From assembly GCA_002104985.1 (NCBI GenBank), contig MCGO01000049.1:248001-312000 (forward strand): 64,000 nucleotides of DNA. Reading direction: 5' to 3'. The notes below the pieces were generated by a model. That model ran no database searches, was not told the DNA's origin, and worked only from the letters and a program-made list of their open reading frames with translations. Both the position numbers and the translations under genes were made by a program. Each line of letters opens with the position of its first letter. Position 1 is the stretch's first letter. Of the stretch, positions 45,301 through 57,800 are shown one piece after another. The stretch comes from Rhizoclosmatium globosum (lineage: Eukaryota; Chytridiomycota; Chytridiomycetes; Chytridiales; Chytriomycetaceae).

Positions 45301-48180
45301 GGACAGGCTGTTTTGCTTCGCTCTGAAGTGCTGAAAGAGGTAATGTTCAATATTTTGTCGGTTTTACCTTACTGTCTTTCCAGAAACGGCCCATGATATC
45401 GGTATCATTCAAAAGTATATACGACAGTCTGATACACATGAAAGAAAACACTGTTGCTGTTGCTATATCAGAATTGCGCGTTGTAGTGGTAGACTCAATT
45501 TTGGCGAGTTTGGCAAAAGATTTTTCGGCTTTCCTCAAAGAACCTGCTGGGCTTACACCCATCGAACTTGTTGATGCAGTGACAAAAGTTTCCTTGATTC
45601 TAAACGGGGCGGTCCTTGATTACCGACCTATGTACCGAAGTTTCAGAGCCACAGTTGTGTTGAAACGAGTAAAACTTCTACTCAACATGATTCCACACTC
45701 TCCAACATTCGGAATAACCATTACAATACACGACTTTGCTCTCCATTTGCTTAAGTCATCCTCATCCATCAGTTTCGAAATCGACGAACCAAGACTCATG
45801 ATTGATAAAGGACTTGTGGAGTATTTGAGGCAATGTCGGTATGCCCAAGTCTTGTCCTGTGATTTGTTGGAGGTTTCGTTTCGGCAGACGAAAGGGTTGG
45901 ACGGTATCGGTAGGACAGAGGTGGAAGTTAGCAACGGATATGCTTATCTGGACGTTTGTATGGACTCGTATCGGCTTTTGATGGATATTTTAGGATATAT
46001 TGGGGAAGGTGGTGATGGCCAGTACAACAGGTTTGTGGCTGTGAGGTGGGTATCCAGGAACTAATCTCGTATCTCAGTGACCGTCACGCAAAAATCGTTG
46101 GAGAAAAAGGCGTTGGAATTGATTTGAGTAACGTACCTGATATGGATGTAATGATGGGTGAGTATTGTTATTATCTTTATTACAATGTTAACAGCTTTTT
46201 TTCAGAGAGTGTCGACGAGACTGCATTCGCAAAGTTTGTTCCGTTGACACAAAAACCGTCACGGGAATACAACGAAAGTGAAGTCCAAGGAGCTGATGTT
46301 TTTGACGGAGCAATATCAATATCAGATCCTCGATCTGTGAGCCAGAAAGCAGAGATTTTAGTCTATGACAATGGACCGTTCGAGTATTATGAAGACTACT
46401 TTTCGTTAACCGGGACTCCAGGTGGTATTGAAGACATCACAGTTCCAGACAAGTTGAGTCTGAACTTGCTTTCATAAGACCGGTTTTAACAGCCTTCTTC
46501 ACCAGAGTCCCTCCTCTGATTCATATCAAAGTCAAAGATGTCAATATTATTCTCCGAATGTTTGACGGCTTTGATTTCCCTATTCGCGATTTCGTTGAGT
46601 AATTTACGACTCTGTTATTTCCACTAACTTTGCATCTTCTAGCCTGACGATGATTCTGACATTCAGTCCAACCATCCTCTTGAAGACTCAATGATGGACC
46701 ACTTTGAATCAGGATCATCTGTCCCTTCACCTTCCACCGCCGCATCACATACGTTAGAATCACGATCAGCAGAAGCTCGAATTCAAGTGAACATTACAAA
46801 AGCAACTATTGAAACCAAAAGTTACCCCAACACTAGTGTCTGTGCAAGTGACTTGTTCCTCTCCATCAACCTCATTGAAGTCATTGATAATGTCACATCA
46901 TCAATGTGGCGCAAATTCATGACAGTTATGCATCCAGCCGTTGATGAAAATCCAGTAGAAACAGATACGAGCATGATTGTGCTTGAGTTGGTGAAAGTAC
47001 GTCCTCGAATCGAAGTGCCTGAGGTTCAAGAGATACGGTTGAAAGTGAGACGTTTCAGTACTGTCTCTTAAATATCTGAACATTTTTCCAGGTCAATTGT
47101 TCACCGTTGCGATTTTATGTGGATCAAGATGCCCTCTCATTCATTGGAGCTTTCGTGAGTTATGGGCCGCCTCCTCCGTCTACGCCAGCTTCGCCGCCTC
47201 AAAATTCTGCTTCTAATGGAGAAGAAGATGATTCATTTTTCCGTAAGGAATTGTGTGTTTGAAGTTTCGACTAACAGGACTACCAGAAATGTGCTCAATT
47301 CGTCCCATCCCCGTTATGATCGACTACAAGCCAAAGCACGTAAATATCGAAAGTTTAAGGGGTGGGAACCTTCTCGAAGTCTTTAATTTTGTTCCATTGG
47401 AAGGGGCTGAAATGACGTTGAATCAAGTTCGACTGAATGGAGTAAGCTCTCTTGCAATTCCAAAATCAAAGTTTAACAGGCGCTCCTAGGTGAAAGGGAT
47501 TGGCAAGTTAATTAATATGATTAAGCTTCAATGGCTACGGGATGTGACAAAGAATCAACCTCATCGTGTTGTTAAAGGTCTATCTGGCATCAAACCGATT
47601 GCTAGTATAGGCGCAGGAATCGCTGATTTAATTTTGCTACCTTGGCAGCAGTATCAGCGAGAAGGAAAGATAATGCGCGGTTAGTTATCGGCAGTGTGAC
47701 TATTTAATGTACTAAGCAGTCAGTCACTTAGGTCTCGAAAAGGGTGCCAAATCTTTCTCTAAAGCAGCTGCAATGGAAACTCTAGCTCTTGGTGCGCGTC
47801 TCGCGATCACAACGCAAACGATTTTGGAGGGAGTTGAGAAAAACACGACTGGGAGAAAACCATCGTTTGAAGACAGTTCTTTGGAAAGAAACAAAAGCCG
47901 CTTTTCTGAGCAACCGAAGAATATTCAGGAAGGAGTTGCACAAGGTGCTCAAAGTCTTGCAAGGAATGTCAACGAAGCTGTTCAGACAGTTTTGGATGTC
48001 CCTGCTCGTGGACTGCAAGGAGACACTGGTCGTGCCGCTGCTGCTGCCCGCGCTGTTCCTGTGGCTATTTTAAGGCCTGTAATTGGAGCAACCGAAGCTG
48101 TCTCCAAAACGCTGTTGGGACTTCAAAACACCATCGACCCATCCAAAAAGAAACAAACGGAGGACAAGTATAAGAATTAA
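42305..48180 (+). CDS. ATG2: Autophagy-related lipid transfer protein ATG2
   Basis: ATG2 bridges the ER and the growing autophagosome and transfers phospholipids. Sixteen exons were read (42305-42445, 42510-42654, 42717-43454, 43513-44332, 44382-44835, 44879-45205, 45253-45339, 45384-46030, 46078-46157, 46206-46421, 46493-46593, 46643-47044, 47092-47242, 47278-47441, 47490-47679, 47732-48180), all in phase, 1703 residues. The N-terminal chorein-like part contains VHFARDFLS. The tip region shows PPLIHIKVKDVNIILRMFDGFDF, where ATG2 proteins have the NVIWRLYDGYDW motif. The C-terminal ATG2 domain contains VKGLSGIKPIASIGAGI, DLILLPWQQYQREG and LARLAIT-like helices (ALGARLAITTQTILEG). Length is in the family range. 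Weakest splice choice: donor GTTGAG after RDF (46594). The stop is 54 bp from the convergent ARL3 stop. Confidence 0.9.
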
Positions 48181-48234
48181 AATAAAACAAGTTGTATCAT
48201 GTATTGCCGTGTTTTTCTTCATTCTCATAGTCTG

Positions 48235-48954
48235 TTATTTGCACATCTTCATTGCCCATTCAATTCCTTCAGAAATTCCTTGTCCTGATAGGGCTGAACA
48301 AGCTTGAATTTGCCACTGACGATCACGAATAGAGTTTAGATTAAGGCCAGTTGCGATCTGAAATTTCGGTATTGAGATCCATAGTTGCATAGAATACTCT
48401 GAAATTCACCTCATCTCCTGGAATAGCATTCAAAACGTCTTGTTTATTTGCAAAGACAAGGAGGGGAACTTCGGCAAGCTTTGCTTCTTCAAGGAGCTGG
48501 TTGAGTTCTAAACCAGTTTCCTCCAATCTGACGCGATCAGAGCTGTCAATGACATAGATCAAAACGTTGGTTGCATCAAAATAGTTTCTCCAATAAGGTC
48601 TAATGGCTTTTTGTCCTGTAGTTGTGGACGGTGACAATTTCAGAGCCTGTCAAACAAGAGAACGCGTTGTGAATGTACCAACTCACCTCCAATATCCCAG
48701 ACATTCATGTTGATTCCATCTTGAGTAACGGATTTGATGTTGAAGCCTATGATTCCGTTAGCCTTTCGCGGTGGACTAGAACCGACGTTACCTTGAGTTG
48801 GTTTCACTTGGGTGATATCCTCTTGCGCGAGTCTCTTTAAAATACTCGTTTTTCCAGCATTATCTAGTCCGAGGATTAAGAAGCGAACTTGCTTATCTTT
48901 TTCGCGTCGGAATCTGCGCAAAAGTGAAAAGAGACCATCTGTCATGAAGTTCAT
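48235..48954 (-). CDS. ARL3: ADP-ribosylation factor-like GTPase ARL3
   Basis: Exons 48954-48792, 48746-48687, 48615-48410, 48357-48235 give 183 residues, the ARL3 length. ARL3 is the GTPase that releases lipidated cargo from carriers into cilia. G-box motifs: GLDNAGKTS (P-loop), WDIGGQ (switch II with catalytic Gln), ANKQD (base), SALSGQG. ARL3-type wording includes [26 protein letters not shown] and [18 protein letters not shown]. The N-terminus starts [15 protein letters not shown]; a second Met, four residues in, is an alternative. Presence with the CFAP210-like gene fits a flagellated organism. Confidence 0.93.
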
Positions 48955-48976
48955 TTTGTCTTGATAGAAAAGAAAG

Positions 48977-51174
48977 ATGAATCAAGAACGATACCTCAAC
49001 GATACCTCAACGTCACATACAACACTTTGCACAACGTCGAAGTCAATGTCACTGGTATATCTCGACTCGGGGGAGAACTGGATGCGATTAAGTCCAAACT
49101 GGGAGAAGCTCTTCCAGCGCCCGCTGCCTTCATTGAACTATACGACAAGAATAATATCCTTATAACTGACTTGGATGACATATCCGACGAGTACTTCAAA
49201 AAGATTAGGAATGGAGGCGGATCTCTCTTGATCAGAACCTCAAAGTTGGCGTAAGTTCCCCATCAACAAACTTCACAACACTCGGCTTTTGTTGGAGAGC
49301 AGGATAACTCTTATTTGATGTCTGATTTGGATCCAGCCTTGCCCAATTCAAAGAAGCAGCGCCTAAGCAAGAAAAAATGGACGCTCAATGGAGCCATAAG
49401 GTCGTGTGATGCTGCTAGATGTTTTTACATCGATCCATTGGATAATGACGAGACTAAAAATGCCTTACAAGGACTAATCGACGGTCAATGTCTAATCCTG
49501 ATGGGTGCACGAGAAATCTGGAAAATCAACTCGCTTATTCCGCTTGTGCAAGGCTCTAGATGCCATAGGATACCACTGCGTGCTGTACGTTTCTCATGAG
49601 AGACAGTGTATCTTTAATAAATTGTTTCTCTCTCAGAGTGACTCTTGAGCTTGTCAATCTTCATAGCGGTGTCAACTGGTTCTGGGGTAGCTTGGCTTCG
49701 CAATGCCAAAACTTTGCACCAAAAGTACTTAAACAAACAGTGCATTCGGAATCAGAATTTGCAGATTTATTTTCGTCTCAGGTTTGGGATAGGCCAGTCA
49801 TTCTGTTGATTGACGACTTCGACAAATTGGAAGGTGCAGGCGAAGGGATTCAAGAAGACTGCCTAAGCACGCTGCGTGGAATAAGAAATTCAGGGCGATA
49901 TGTTTCAGCAATCCAAAGCTTTGCGGTTTGTGGAACTCCAAGTATTCGTCATTTCAATACTCATATGAACGTGACTTCGTTTAATGTTTCTGAATACGTT
50001 CGGAACCCATACTTTACTGAGGAGGAAACGAAGCGACTTTTTGATGCTTATGCGATTGTCGAAGGAATTACTATTGATGATGCAATAGTGAAGGATATTC
50101 ATTGGAAATCATCAGGGTAGGTTAAACAACCTGTAATTATAGAAATCACAATTTACATGCTTGCCTCTGCGGAAGAGAAATTGCAGAGAAACTTCAATCA
50201 CATATTAATCCTTCAACTCTGAATCTCTGTTCAATACTTGGCAAACGTTTTGCACTTCATCTGGCTTGAATGAATACATTGGTTCCAATTAATTTTTCAG
50301 AAAAATGGTCGTCTATTCGCTGATGCGCCTGAGGTGCAAGAATCTATCGACTTGTTAAGATCTCGATTTATTGGATATCTAGGAGATGTCACAGTTGCCG
50401 ATGCTGATATTGTAAATGCGGAATTTCTATGTGCCGAAGGTGTGCTTATGGTATGCCACAAAGAAAATACGTATTGTATGGCTTCTCCTCTCATCGCAGT
50501 TTTGTCAGACGAGTTATTCATCGACAATATCCTAACTGTCCTTCCATTTCCATACCTAAACAAACTAGCGGTTCTATCATTGATGTCATTCAGCTGATTC
50601 GTGAAGCAGTAAAATTCTTCGATAAGAATCTCGTTACCTAGCTCATGACCGGTCGTACAAGTATGGCATCGCGAGTAACAAGTGCAAAATTATGATTCGT
50701 CGAGAGAGCGTCTACCATTCAGAAATGTTGCGAATTTTGTCGAATTGGCTCTTGCTATCATCCCGGGAGGACTATATCGTAACGGGACAATGACACCTCA
50801 ACGAATACGGATATCATAAATATTGGGATATTGTCATCACAGAGACCACCGGGTACACTATCGCATTCGAACTTTTCGTGACGGAAGACAATAATTCCCT
50901 CACGAGACACATTGAGAAATCGCCGATTTCTAAAAAGCGTGTTTTAGCTGATGAAGACTGGGTGATTCACTTTACTCGCGATGAAAGAGTCTTGGATGGC
51001 CCTGTGTGGCAAAGTGTTGATCATCTGAGTGATGGTATAAACGTAGTGCATATCTGGCACAATCAGGAGTTTACAAAGGGTCAGATGAGCGCTATTTGGA
51101 GGAATGAACATGGTATAGCCCAAAGGGTTGTGAAGGAAGCCTTGTTAATAATAATAGTAGTTTACTTTTTATAA
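48977..51174 (+). pseudogene. Crinkler-type protein gene, degenerate (header, P-loop ATPase, PD-(D/E)XK-like nuclease)
   Basis: Crinkler (CRN/CR) proteins of chytrids and oomycetes combine a ubiquitin-like header, a P-loop ATPase and a nuclease-like domain. Visible here: header LHNVEVNVTGISRLGG, LITDLDDISDEYFKK; WTLNGAIRSCDAARCFYI; a P-loop reading GAR then SGKSTRLFRL in another frame; Walker B-like ILLIDDFDKLEG; ATPase end FDAYAIVEGITIDD; nuclease-like part YHKYWDIVITETTGYTIAFELF, DWVIHFTRDE, VVHIWHNQEFTKGQMSA. Lesions: an 11-bp tandem duplication near 48989-49010 shifts the frame just after the ATG; one extra base in the P-loop (near 49512); a frame change near 50500; another plus a stop near 50640; and a TGA at 50791-50793 where a Trp is usual. 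Probably not functional. Confidence 0.75.
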
Positions 51175-51330
51175 TTACTCCAGCATTTACTACAACTACG
51201 AGAATGACTCATTGGGTTATGGTTTTATGCAACCCACGAATCACTTACATCCACCCCTTTTGATCCACCCCCGAATTTGTTGTGTTTGTGAGTGTTTGCA
51301 TTGCAGTCACGAGTTTTTCCCCAAACCACA

Positions 51331-53612
51331 ATGTCCGCTACAAACTGTGAGAGGCCGCTTTTCACCCTTCATCAGCCTCATCTTCATAATCATCCTCTAA
51401 CTATCCATTTAATTTTATTTAGTGTTTACCCTTGCGCCCCAGGTAACGGGTGATGCCACAACGTCATTTCAACCTAACCCATTTGCCGTCAGCCTGCCAC
51501 TGTCCGTGGCCACGCCGTCCATCTTGGCGAAGATCCAAAGGGCGAAAACTTCCTTTACACCAACGGACGGTCTGTGATTATCAGAAATATTAAGGTAGTT
51601 GAAGCACTTCAAATCATGATCGAGCGACTCACACTAGAATAAGGACCCATACGTTTCTTCTGCCTACACTGAGCATGCGGCTCCTGCGACTGTTGCCAGA
51701 TACTCTCCAAGCGGCTTCTACATTGCCTCAGGAGGTTTGTTGCCACATCCACCCCCAACCACACTGTCCCTGTTGTGCAATGTCATTGCTGCAAACCCTA
51801 ATTTCCTGGATCGGTGGCTAATGAATGATCCCAGATGAGCGTGGAAACGTGCGCGTGTGGGACACAATCAACGCGGAACACATTTTGAAGAATGAGGCTC
51901 GTGCGCTTGCTGGCCGTGTCAACGATATTGCCTGGTGCTTCGAAAGCAAGAGAATCGTCGCTGTTGGTGAAGGAAAGGACTCGTTTGCGCGTGCCTTCAC
52001 ATTCGACTCGGTGAGAAAGGGATGGTCGTATATTGCCTCTACTAAATTACGAATAGGGATCCACTGTCGGAGAAATGAGCGGACACAGCAAGACAGTCAA
52101 CGCTGTTGCTCAGCGTCCATCTCGTCCATTCAAGACTGTGACTGCGTCAGACGACATGAGTGTTAACTTCTACCCAGGAGTTCCCTACAAGTTTGAAAAG
52201 TCCTTGAATGGTGAGCTACAGACGAAAGAACGAAATTCGAACTAATCCTATGTCCTCAGCACACACAAGATTCGTTCAATGTGTCAGATACTCCCCAAAC
52301 AGTGCGAATGACTATTTCGTGTCTGCGGGCATGGACGCGAAGCTCTTTATTTTCGATGGAAAGACAGGAGAAAAGACAGGAGAGCTTGTTGATGGTTCCC
52401 TTGGCAACGGAAATGCTCACAATGGAGGAATCTTCTCCATTTCGTTCAACAAGGATGGATCCCAACTCATTTCAGCTTCCTCTGACGGAACTGTAAAGTT
52501 GTGGAACGTTGTCGCGAAAACGCTTGATCAAACATTTGTCGTTGGAAGCGATGTGGAGTCTCAACAAGTTGGATGCTTGTGGCAAGGAGACTTCATTATT
52601 TCTCTCTCATTGAATGGAGATATCAACTACTTCCAAAAGGGAACAGCTGCGCCTGTCAAGATTGTTAAGGTTGGGAAATTTGATCGTGTCCATTGATTTA
52701 ACCTTTGATATAGGGTCACCAAAAGGCTATTACTGCCTTGGCAACAGTCCCATCCGCCAATACCTTTTACACTGGTTCCTATGATGGTCGTGTTCATGCC
52801 TGGAGCTTCCAAGACGGCAAAGTGGCTCACCACAACGTGTCTGGTGCTGGTCACACCAACCAAGTGAAGGGATTGGTTGCCGAAGCCAATGGAAAAGTTG
52901 TCTCTATTGGTCTTGACGACTCCGTGAGATCTATTGATAATGCCTCCAAAACGTTCACGTAAGTTTATTGTGGACAATGTGCGAAGTCACTGATTTTCCC
53001 CACAGCGCTGCCTCAGTCGGTACCAGCGGTGCTCCCGCCAGTGTTGACTCACGTGATGGTGTGACTGTTGTTGCGACCCAAACAGGAAATATTACCGTCA
53101 TCAAGAACGGTGTCCCTTCCACCCTAAGCGTCTCCTACGTTCCAACAGCTGTGGCCTTGAATCCAGCCGGTACATTCATTGCAGTTGGTGATGAAGAGCG
53201 CCGTGTTCGCATCTACAACCTGGATCTCCAAGTTGTTCAAGAAATCGAACAAAACCGCGGAAGTATCACCGTTCTTGCCTTCTCCCCCGACGGAACTATG
53301 CTTGCCAGCGCTGACAAGGACCGAATGATTCTTGTTTTCAACACCAGTGACTGGACTGTCAAAATTACTCAATGGATGTTCCACAATGCCCGTGTCAACT
53401 CCATTTCCTGGTCCCCAGACAGTCTTCACGCAGTTTCCGGCTCTTTGGACACTAATGTTGAAGTTTGGAGTGTCGAAAAGCCAACCAAGCATATCAGCAT
53501 CAAGGGTGCTCATTTGGAGGGAGTGAACGCCACTGCTTTCTTGGACAACAACACTGTTGTGAGTGCAGGACAAGATGGGTCTATTAAGATCTGGAAGATT
53601 GTTCACCACTAA
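51331..53612 (+). CDS. AIP1: Actin-interacting protein 1 (WD40, WDR1/AIP1)
   Basis: AIP1 works with cofilin to disassemble actin filaments. Nine exons: 51331-51346, 51423-51442, 51493-51594, 51644-51734, 51835-52010, 52057-52210, 52260-52669, 52714-52958, 53006-53612, total 606 residues, the typical length for the double seven-bladed propeller. The first two coding exons are only 16 and 20 nt but splice to [19 protein letters not shown], as expected for AIP1 N-termini. Further matches: [61 protein letters not shown] repeats and the end [11 protein letters not shown]. Poly(A)-type AATAAA follows about 15 bp after the stop. Confidence 0.93.
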
Positions 53613-53724
53613 ACTGCACCTGATTCAATAAATCAGAACGTCTCATTTTTACAATCCGCAAATAAACAAATCGTAAACACTTCTCATCATGGGAGAGTGG
53701 ACAAATAAATTTGTATCGTTATAA

Positions 53725-54735
53725 TCATATGTGTTTATTAACTTCGGAAGTTCTACCTACGCTCTCCAATTGCTTTGTTTTGTTCACATCAGTTTGCACA
53801 CCAAAACTATCTGCTTGAGAATTAGGAAAGCTTTTACCACCAGATTGCTTATGCTGCATTGAGATATTTTTGGCCCTTTCAAGATTGGATAGGTTTGCTG
53901 TAGCTTCTCGTTTCTTGCAAATGAGCAAGCTCCATTTCATCCCCAGGTTGATGAACACAAACGCCAAAGGTGCTAAGTTTTGCACATGATTCACGGAAAG
54001 CCAAAACCAGAAATTGTCCAATGTAATAGTTTGCGAGATCCACCACCAATTAATTGCAGAATTGGCACCAAGAAGCAATTGAAAACAGCAAAAACTTGCA
54101 ATACCAAAGCGTGATAATACTGAAAGCCTTCCAACATCAAGGTTGTATCCTTCTCGTTTGATTTGGGCTAAATATAGAGAGTAAACAACGCAAATAAATA
54201 AATCAAAACTGAACATGAGACACTGGCTAGAAAGGCCCACGTAATAAGAGAAATTACTAATAAACTGCATTTGAGAATCGTCGAAAGTAATGTAACAGGC
54301 TGTACTGTTTGCAACAATGACTGCCTTCACAACAACCACGATAACCAAAAATGGAGAAGACGCAGGTACAATCAGCCTAATCACAGGATTGCCTCTGTTC
54401 CAATTGTAAAATATAACTGATGTATCTAGTGATCCTTGTGATAAGTTAGATAGAACTGTGGCTATTCGCATAACCGCCGTGTCAGTCGTAAATGTAGATA
54501 TGTAGACGGTAGACATCAAAAGACAATTGGAAGTTATAATCCACAACATAAGAAGATTGAACTTTGAAAAGATTAGATTCAGTCGTTTCACTGCAGCTGC
54601 TTGATATTCTTGGTGAACAAGAACACCAAGAATAAGGACTTGCAGAAATGACCCTCCAACAACTACCCAGGTTTCTTGATTCGTGATTTGGAAAGCATAA
54701 TCCCAGTAGTAGGTGACGACATTGGATTCGTTCAT
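53725..54735 (-). CDS. Orphan seven-transmembrane protein
   Basis: Single exon, 336 residues from ATG 54735. About seven hydrophobic helices separated by short loops: N-terminal TM near 22-42, then FNLLMLWIITSNCLLM, FLVIVVVVKAVIVAN, CLMFSFDLFICVVYSLYL, FGIASFCCFQLLLGA and LAPLAFVFINLGMKW; the last is followed by a hydrophilic Ser/Asn/Gln-rich tail of about 65 residues. No family motif (no DRY or NPxxY, no Frizzled cysteine-rich domain) could be recognised. The topology suggests a receptor- or transporter-like membrane protein of lineage-specific type. It is intron-free, unlike nearly all its neighbours, and has 93 bp to the PEX1 stop. Confidence 0.7.
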   Translation of the reverse strand: MNESNVVTYYWDYAFQITNQETWVVVGGSFLQVLILGVLVHQEYQAAAVKRLNLIFSKFNLLMLWIITSNCLLMSTVYISTFTTDTAVMRIATVLSNLSQGSLDTSVIFYNWNRGNPVIRLIVPASSPFLVIVVVVKAVIVANSTACYITFDDSQMQFISNFSYYVGLSSQCLMFSFDLFICVVYSLYLAQIKREGYNLDVGRLSVLSRFGIASFCCFQLLLGANSAINWWWISQTITLDNFWFWLSVNHVQNLAPLAFVFINLGMKWSLLICKKREATANLSNLERAKNISMQHKQSGGKSFPNSQADSFGVQTDVNKTKQLESVGRTSEVNKHI

Positions 54736-54828
54736 CCTTTTTGGAACCAAGTCTTTCAAGGTTGAAAGGATACTTCACAAAAACAAAGAGATTTACGAAA
54801 AAAGCCTTTCCGTTGATAAATTATTCAT

Positions 54829-57800
54829 TTACGCCATTGTACTTTTCTTTCCCATTCGCTTCACAATCTCTTTTGCAACAGTCTCCTCATCGGCCCCAGA
54901 AAACTCAGAAAACACACGATCAAATCTCTGCTTCTCTTGTGGTGTCAATGACGCACGGGAAGTTTTTAATGCGGCCTCAAAGTGATATTGTTCGACAATA
55001 ATTGTTGAAGTCTTGGTGGCTTTCGCATTCGACTTCCCAGCACTATGCAATGGCGATGCAATATTCTCATGAATCGTTTCAATCTAAATAATGAACCACA
55101 TGAGAAAAAGTGAGTCGTTTTGGAAATTATACTTACACGATGCCTCAACCGTGTTCGTTCAGCTCCAACCATCTCACCGGCGCCTGCTTTCACGGGTTGA
55201 ACGACCTTGAACTCAGTAACAGTCCCTGCCTTCGTTACCGCTGATTTTTCCTCTAGAGGTTCGTCAATCTGCTCATGAATAGCCTCCAATTGTGCAGAAT
55301 AAACAAGTCCTTGCAAATCGGCACCAGTAAAATCTACACACTGCTCCGCAACAGCTCTCAGATTAACTCCAGAACTTAGTGTCACTGTTTGTGAAACAGC
55401 TTCTAGAATCTAAACGTACGGATTAAAGAGTGGAACAATAGATTGAAGTGAAACCTCACCTCAATGCGTTCATCAAGGTCAGGCATTCCACAGCAGACAC
55501 TCTTGTCAAGTCGACCAGGTCGCAACAATGCCGGATCAATCAGGTCAGGGCGAGAAGTTGCCGCCAGGACGTACACGCCATCTAATCCCTCTGCACCGTC
55601 CATTTGTGTCAGTAACTGATTCACAACTCGGTCAGTAACACCCGTATTATCGTTTCCACGGCGAGGCGCGATAGAATCAAATTCATCAAAGAACAGAATG
55701 CATGGCTTTGCGGATTGAGCACGATCAAACAAGTCACGGACCTTAGGAGGGAAAAGTTTGTAAGCGACGAAGAAAAAGGACGAAAGAACCCACGGATTTT
55801 TCACTCTCTCCGATGTACTTGTTTAAAATCTCAGGACCCTTCACGGAAATGAAATTGAGACCACATTCCTTAGCAACTGCAGCTGCGAGAATCGTCTTTC
55901 CACAACCAGGATATCCGTATAACAAGATTCCTGAACGGAGACGCAGCGGACAGGACGCAAAGACGGGAGCGTATCGAGTAGGCCATTCAAGTGTTTCAAT
56001 GAGCATTTTCTTGGGCTCGTGTAAACCTCCGATTGAGGACCACCCAAGCGCTGTGGATGTGGCTGGTTTGAGACCTTTCAAAAGTGGAGGGGTGTATCCA
56101 GAAAGAGCAGATTCGATGTCTTTGTAGGTGATATTTGTTGCCGCGTCTGTTGATTTGATACGACGGATGGCGGCGGCATGAGAAGCTCGCGATACTAGCG
56201 TTTCGAGATCGGTTGGTCGATAGCCTTCCGTGAGAGTTGCAATAGACGATGTGTCGATAGATTCGGTAATTTCCCCTGATTCTTTGGCAAGGAGGACTTT
56301 GAGAATCTGGAAGGGATTCTTCAGTTTAGCATTTTCGCATCAAAGTATAAACTTACATCAGCTCTTTGATTACGATTTGGTGCAGTGATATGGACAAAAT
56401 CAGCAAGAGTATGAGATGAGAGGAACCGTGGATGAATGGATTGCTTGTCAATTGCAGTTGCAACGACTGTAACAGCACCAGGTGGACCATGGATGCAGTA
56501 TTTTCGAATCAGCGGAATTAAATGTTCCGCGATCTGTCTAGAGCCCAATGCGTCCGCGTTCTGCAGAAAAATCAGCTTTTGGTGGTAATCTCCAAAAACA
56601 AACCTCCGCATTGGCAGGCGCAATCAAATCTAGATCATCTAACACCAAAACAGACGGTGCTTGAAACAAAGCACTGGCAAAAGCTCTGGAGAGAGAATCC
56701 TTAATCTGCCCACTCTTTTTATCCTTCAATGCAGCACACGAAACCACTTGCGAATCTACACACATATTAAAATTCGTGAAAACGAAACTATAACGCATAC
56801 ATGCAAGCGTTGAAATATCTCGCCCAAGCGAGTATAAAACTCGTTGCACAAAAGTGGTCTTTCCAAGTCCTTGGTTTCCATGCACCAGTACACCTCCCAA
56901 AGCTTCAAATAACAAAAGTTGAAACAAAACATTTTGAAAATAAGTAACCACTTACAAGCACCACCAACAGCTCGCCGCAACGTTTGCATTTCCATCCTCG
57001 ACCTCACAAGCTTTTCCAAAACCCGTGTCTCTTTCTCAACACCTCCCATCAAGGGACACACGTCGTCTTCAAATCGACGAGTAGAAACTGGTTCCACTTC
57101 AGGAGTCACAACTTGAACAATCTCAAGATTTGACAACTCAGATTCATGTATCGTAGCCCAAGTATCGTTCCGTACAGTGTCAAGTTGTTCAACCGTGTGC
57201 GGAAGAATTTGGATTGTCACGATTGTGTCAGAGTCGATGCAGATGGGCGTGTTGGAGGAGAGCGTCAAATGGCCAGATTTGGACTTTGGCATTTTGGAGT
57301 CAAGAAAGTCACGAAAGAGAGAAGGTAGATCTTGTACTGATTCGTTATCGGTAGAATTTAAATGAAGGGATGAGGTTGATTGTTGGGCTGAGTGTTTTCG
57401 GAGAACAAGTTTGGGTGTTGGTGTTGGAGGGTTGGTTGGGATCATGAGACTGAGTGAGGGGTGAAAGTTGAGTTCTTATATAAACGCTTATCAATGGTTG
57501 GAGAGTTACCGTATACGCTGGTAAGGTTGAAGACCAATAGAATCCCGCATCCATTTACTGATGGCAACACTGTCTGCTGGAATTCGATCCGTCTCAATTA
57601 TGGCAACATTAAATTTGCCGCGTCCAAATGTTGAAGATGAGTCAGGGGCTGAGGCATCTGAAGACGGTATCTGATTCCATGGGACGATTCGCACATACTT
57701 TTGAGAATTGATGCTATACCCATACAGCTGCTTCAAAGAGCTTTTGCAAGGTTTGTAAGGTGTATCCGAGGAAGATGGAACGCCAAGAAACAGAGTGGGT

